Assembly: GCA_022822125.1 (NCBI GenBank)
Contig: JAJECF010000013.1
Location: 1-8,266, forward strand
Reading direction: 5' to 3'
Source: Alphaproteobacteria bacterium
GTDB lineage: Bacteria > Pseudomonadota > Alphaproteobacteria > Bin95
Length of the DNA stretch: 8,266 bases
A program made the translations under genes and the position numbers. Under the pieces are notes generated by a model, which saw only the letters and a list, made by a program, of their open reading frames with translations, did no database searches and was not told the origin of the DNA. How positions within the stretch are numbered: position 1 is the stretch's first letter; every line of letters starts with the position of its first letter. Below, piece after piece: positions 6,104-8,266 of this stretch.

Positions 6104-6880
6104 TCAGCCGCCGGCGGCGAAGGAGGAGCGGAAGGCCCAGCGGGTGGTGCGCATCTCGATGAAGGCGAACAGCGCATACATGGCGATGCCCTCGATGGCG
6201 AGCGCGATCAGCCCGGCGAAGACGAGCGGCATCTGGAAGTTCGTGCCCGCAACGCTCATCAGATAGCCAATGCCGGAATTCGCGGCGATCGTCTCGGAGA
6301 CGACCGAGCCGACAAAGGCGAGCGTGATCGCAACCTTCAGCGAGCCGTAGAAATAGGGCTGGGCGCGGGGGATGCCGACCTTGAGGATGATGTCCAGCTT
6401 GCGCGCGCCGAGCGCCCTCAGCACGTCTTCCAGTTCGGGCTCGGTGGTGGCGAGGCCGGTCGCGACATTCACCACGATGGGGAAGAAGGAGATCAGGAAG
6501 GCGGTCAGGATCGCCGGGATTTCGCCGATGCCGAACCAGATGACGAGGATCGGCACGACCGCGACCTTGGGGATGGAGTTGAAGCCGACCATGACCGGGT
6601 AGAGCCCCCGGTAGATCGCCCGCGACCAGCCGACGATCATGCCGAGCACGACGCCGAACGCGACCGCGATCGCGAAGCCGGCAAGCGTCGTCCACATGGT
6701 CGCTCCCGAATGCCGGAGCAGCGGTTTCCAGTGCGTTACCGTGGCTTCGACTATGGCGGAAGGCGCGGGCAGGATGATCGGATTGACGCCGAAGAGCTGG
6801 CAGACCGCCTCCCAGAAGACGAACAGGCCGAGCGTGAACGCGAACGGGGCCGTCCGTTCGAAGAACGACACCGGCGTCAT
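6104..6880 (-). CDS. ABC transporter permease, SsuC/TauC/NrtB type
   Basis: Inner-membrane permease of a nitrate/sulfonate/taurine-type (BPD_transp_1) importer, 258 residues, the usual length for the family. Hydrophobic segments are visible at about 11-29, 63-84, 104-118, 121-142, 184-200 and 217-241. The EAA loop that contacts the ATPase is at 151-171 ([21 protein letters not shown]), with the conserved Ala-Leu-Gly core. [17 protein letters not shown] (101-117) is a typical SsuC/TauC signature. ATG 6880 shares one base with the ATPase stop (TAATG) and has an excellent ribosome binding site inside the ATPase gene, GGAGGT at 6887-6892, six bases away. It probably forms the membrane channel as a homodimer. 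The substrate cannot be read from the permease. Confidence 0.93.
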   Translation of the reverse strand: MTPVSFFERTAPFAFTLGLFVFWEAVCQLFGVNPIILPAPSAIVEATVTHWKPLLRHSGATMWTTLAGFAIAVAFGVVLGMIVGWSRAIYRGLYPVMVGFNSIPKVAVVPILVIWFGIGEIPAILTAFLISFFPIVVNVATGLATTEPELEDVLRALGARKLDIILKVGIPRAQPYFYGSLKVAITLAFVGSVVSETIAANSGIGYLMSVAGTNFQMPLVFAGLIALAIEGIAMYALFAFIEMRTTRWAFRSSFAAGG

Positions 6881-7638
6881 TACCGGACCTCCGAGATGCG
6901 GCTGCGCAGGTCGTGAACGATATCCACGAACTCGGGCTCGAAGCACACGTCGAGGTCGCGCGGCCGCGGCAGGTCTATGGCGCGCGACGCCACGATTCTG
7001 CCCGGCCGCGCGCTCATGACATGGACCGTGTCGGCGAGGAACGCGGCTTCGCGCAGATCGTGCGTGACGAGAACCACGGTGAAACCTATCCGGGCCCAGA
7101 GGTCGCGCAGCACGCACCAGAGCTCCTCGCGGGTGAAGGCGTCGAGGGCCGCGAACGGCTCGTCCAGCATCAGCAGGGCAGGCTCGTGGATGAGCGCGCG
7201 GCAGAGCGAGGTCCGCTGCTGCATGCCGCCCGAAAGCTCCCAGGGAAAGCGCTCGGCGAAGCCGTCGAGGCCGACCAGGGCAAGCAGCCTGTCCGCGCGC
7301 TCGGCATATTCCGCCTTGTTCCTGCGGAAGCGCCGGCGGTGCGGCTCGACGATCTCCAGCGGCAGCAGGACATTGTCCCGGATGGTCCGCCAGGGCAGCA
7401 GGTTGGCGTTCTGGAAAGCCATGCCGGCGATCTTGACGGGCCCCTCCACGGTGGCCCCATCCACCGCTATGCGCCCTGCGGTCGGCCGGACGAGGCCGGT
7501 GGCGAGCTTCATCAGCGTGGATTTCCCGCACCCCGAAGGGCCGACCACGGCGGCGAACGCGCCGCGCTCTACATTCAGGTCCAGCCCCTGAACCGCAGTG
7601 ACGCCGCCGCCGGAGGCGCCCGCATAGGTGAGGGTCAC
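6880..7638 (-). CDS. ABC transporter ATP-binding protein, SsuB/TauB/NrtD type
   Basis: Cytoplasmic ATPase that powers the importer, 252 residues from the GTG at 7638. All nucleotide-binding motifs are intact: Walker [10 protein letters not shown] (33-41), Q-loop [11 protein letters not shown] (Gln76), signature LSGGMQQR (135-142), Walker B LLMLDEP (155-161), D-loop AALDA and H-loop His193. QNANLLPW after the Q-loop is typical of the SsuB/TauB group. The start is unusual. GTG 7638 is the only canonical start after the in-frame TGA at 7687-7689, but it falls inside the first beta strand and drops the residues IVIVED that family members normally have. A strong Shine-Dalgarno sequence (7664-7670) instead sits seven bases before an ATC at 7656, which would add six residues. 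The stop overlaps the permease start by one base. Confidence 0.93.
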   Translation of the reverse strand: MTLTYAGASGGGVTAVQGLDLNVERGAFAAVVGPSGCGKSTLMKLATGLVRPTAGRIAVDGATVEGPVKIAGMAFQNANLLPWRTIRDNVLLPLEIVEPHRRRFRRNKAEYAERADRLLALVGLDGFAERFPWELSGGMQQRTSLCRALIHEPALLMLDEPFAALDAFTREELWCVLRDLWARIGFTVVLVTHDLREAAFLADTVHVMSARPGRIVASRAIDLPRPRDLDVCFEPEFVDIVHDLRSRISEVR

Positions 7639-7663
7639 GTCCTCGACAATGACGATGGCGCGT

Positions 7664-7670
7664 CCTCCCC
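7664..7670 (-). promoter_or_regulatory. Strong Shine-Dalgarno sequence before the ATPase gene
   Basis: GGGGAGG on the minus strand, with further G residues upstream. It is seven bases before ATC 7656 but 25 bases before GTG 7638, so it supports a start upstream of the canonical codon. Confidence 0.6.
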
Positions 7671-7693
7671 CTGAGCGGGCGTCCGGTCAGGCG

Positions 7694-8266
7694 CTAGAGC
7701 TGGCGGTCCGCCGCCGGAGGCAGATAGGACGAGTCGAATACCGCCGAGGGGTCCGGCCGATTGGTGAACTCGTAGGTCACGCCGATCTGGTCGAGCGATG
7801 TGGCCAGCCTGTCCGCATCCACGCCGCCGAAGCCGTTCGCCTTCACCTCGTCGGTCACGATATTGTCGCGGATCGCCATCTTGAGCCGTGCAAGCTCAAG
7901 CGCCTCGTCCGCGATCTCGTTGCGCTCCATCACCGACTTGATTGCGGTTTCGGGATCGGCGACGACAGCCTGCACGCCCTTGATCGTGGCGGCGACGAAG
8001 CCTTTGACGACATCGGGGTTGGCCTTCGCGTAGTCCGTGTTGACCATGATCGCGTTGCCGTAAAGCTTCAGCCCGTAGTCGGCCATCATCATGACCTTCA
8101 CGTCTTCCGGCGCGACCCCGTTGCGGATCAGGTTGAAATGGGACGAGAAGGAATAGCCGGTGATGGCGTCGACCTCGCCGCGCGCCAGCATCGGCTCGCG
8201 CACCGGGAAGCCGACATTCTCGATCTGCACCTTGGAGGCGTCGATGCCGTTTTCCTTCACGAAGGC
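7694..8266 (-). CDS. ABC transporter substrate-binding protein, NMT1/TauA/SsuA type (C-terminal part)
   Basis: The last 190 residues of a periplasmic binding protein; the N-terminus with signal peptide lies beyond the right edge. The fragment reads as the second half of an NMT1/THI5-like (SBP_bac family) protein: VGFPVREPMLARGEVDAITGYS is the segment in which the family switches between lobes (G-x-[AV]-D-A-x-x-x-Y), followed by YGNAIMVNTDYAKANPDVVKGFVAATIKGVQAVVADPETAI, the helix pair common to TauA/SsuA and pyrimidine-precursor-binding homologues. It precedes the ATPase and permease genes on the same strand with a gap of about 37-55 bases, completing a three-gene importer. Family ligands include sulfonates, taurine, nitrate, pyrimidines and some aromatic compounds, so the ligand is open. 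The adjacent paa genes make an aromatic or phenylacetate-like ligand a reasonable guess only. Confidence 0.88.
   Translation of the reverse strand, partial: AFVKENGIDASKVQIENVGFPVREPMLARGEVDAITGYSFSSHFNLIRNGVAPEDVKVMMMADYGLKLYGNAIMVNTDYAKANPDVVKGFVAATIKGVQAVVADPETAIKSVMERNEIADEALELARLKMAIRDNIVTDEVKANGFGGVDADRLATSLDQIGVTYEFTNRPDPSAVFDSSYLPPAADRQL

Noticed and set aside
4950..6266. 438-residue open frame on the plus strand opposite paaA
   Set aside because: Antisense shadow of paaA and the permease end, with no family pattern.
6033..6695. Extension of the paaA frame upstream into the permease gene
   Set aside because: It is a shadow of the permease; PaaA family similarity begins at ATG 6032.
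6041..7674. Plus-strand frames opposite the permease and ATPase, one rich in Asp/Arg/Glu
   Set aside because: Charged low-complexity translations are typical of the antisense of membrane and ATPase genes; no domain is recognisable.
1..8266. CRISPR array, tRNA, rRNA, riboswitch or phage/defence module
   Set aside because: No regularly spaced direct repeats, no tRNA-like cloverleaf, and nearly all sequence is accounted for by ordinary coding genes.

Overview
The window is very GC-rich, gene-dense DNA from what is probably an alphaproteobacterium (for example a Rhodospirillales or Rhizobiales-like lineage). I infer this from codon use, operon style and protein flavour; there is no rRNA or other marker gene to confirm it.

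Left part (1-2434): a patch of accessory or decaying DNA. It opens with the last 39 codons and the terminal end of an insertion sequence, probably IS1595/ISXO2-like. The element has cut off a minus-strand FAD-dependent oxidoreductase of the dimethylglycine/sarcosine dehydrogenase type, leaving only its N-terminal 283 residues. Divergent from it is an intact LLM-class (luciferase-like) flavin or F420 monooxygenase. Next comes a VapBC-type toxin-antitoxin locus with an intact antitoxin and a toxin (PIN domain) that stops after about 58 native residues.

Right part (2434-8266): one compact minus-strand gene string. In transcription order it holds the C-terminal part of an NMT1/TauA/SsuA-type substrate-binding protein, an ABC ATPase, an ABC permease, and then paaA, paaB, paaC, paaD and paaE. 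The last five encode the ring-1,2-phenylacetyl-CoA epoxidase: PaaA is the diiron catalytic subunit, PaaC its structural partner, PaaB a small bridging subunit, PaaD a maturation factor and PaaE the reductase. Genes touch or overlap by 1-10 bases (TAATG, GTGA and a 10-base overlap), or are 0-71 bases apart, so this looks like a single transcript whose promoter lies outside the window. The direct join of a TauABC/SsuABC-like importer to the epoxidase genes suggests, but does not prove, uptake of an aromatic acid or related compound for the phenylacetyl-CoA pathway.

The toxin remnant ends almost exactly at the paaE stop codon, which points to a recombination or deletion junction there. I saw no CRISPR array, tRNA, rRNA or defence island, and no credible undescribed multi-gene system. 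The most unusual points are the vapC/paaE junction, the ATPase start (a strong Shine-Dalgarno sequence placed for an ATC codon rather than the only canonical start), and the importer-paa arrangement.
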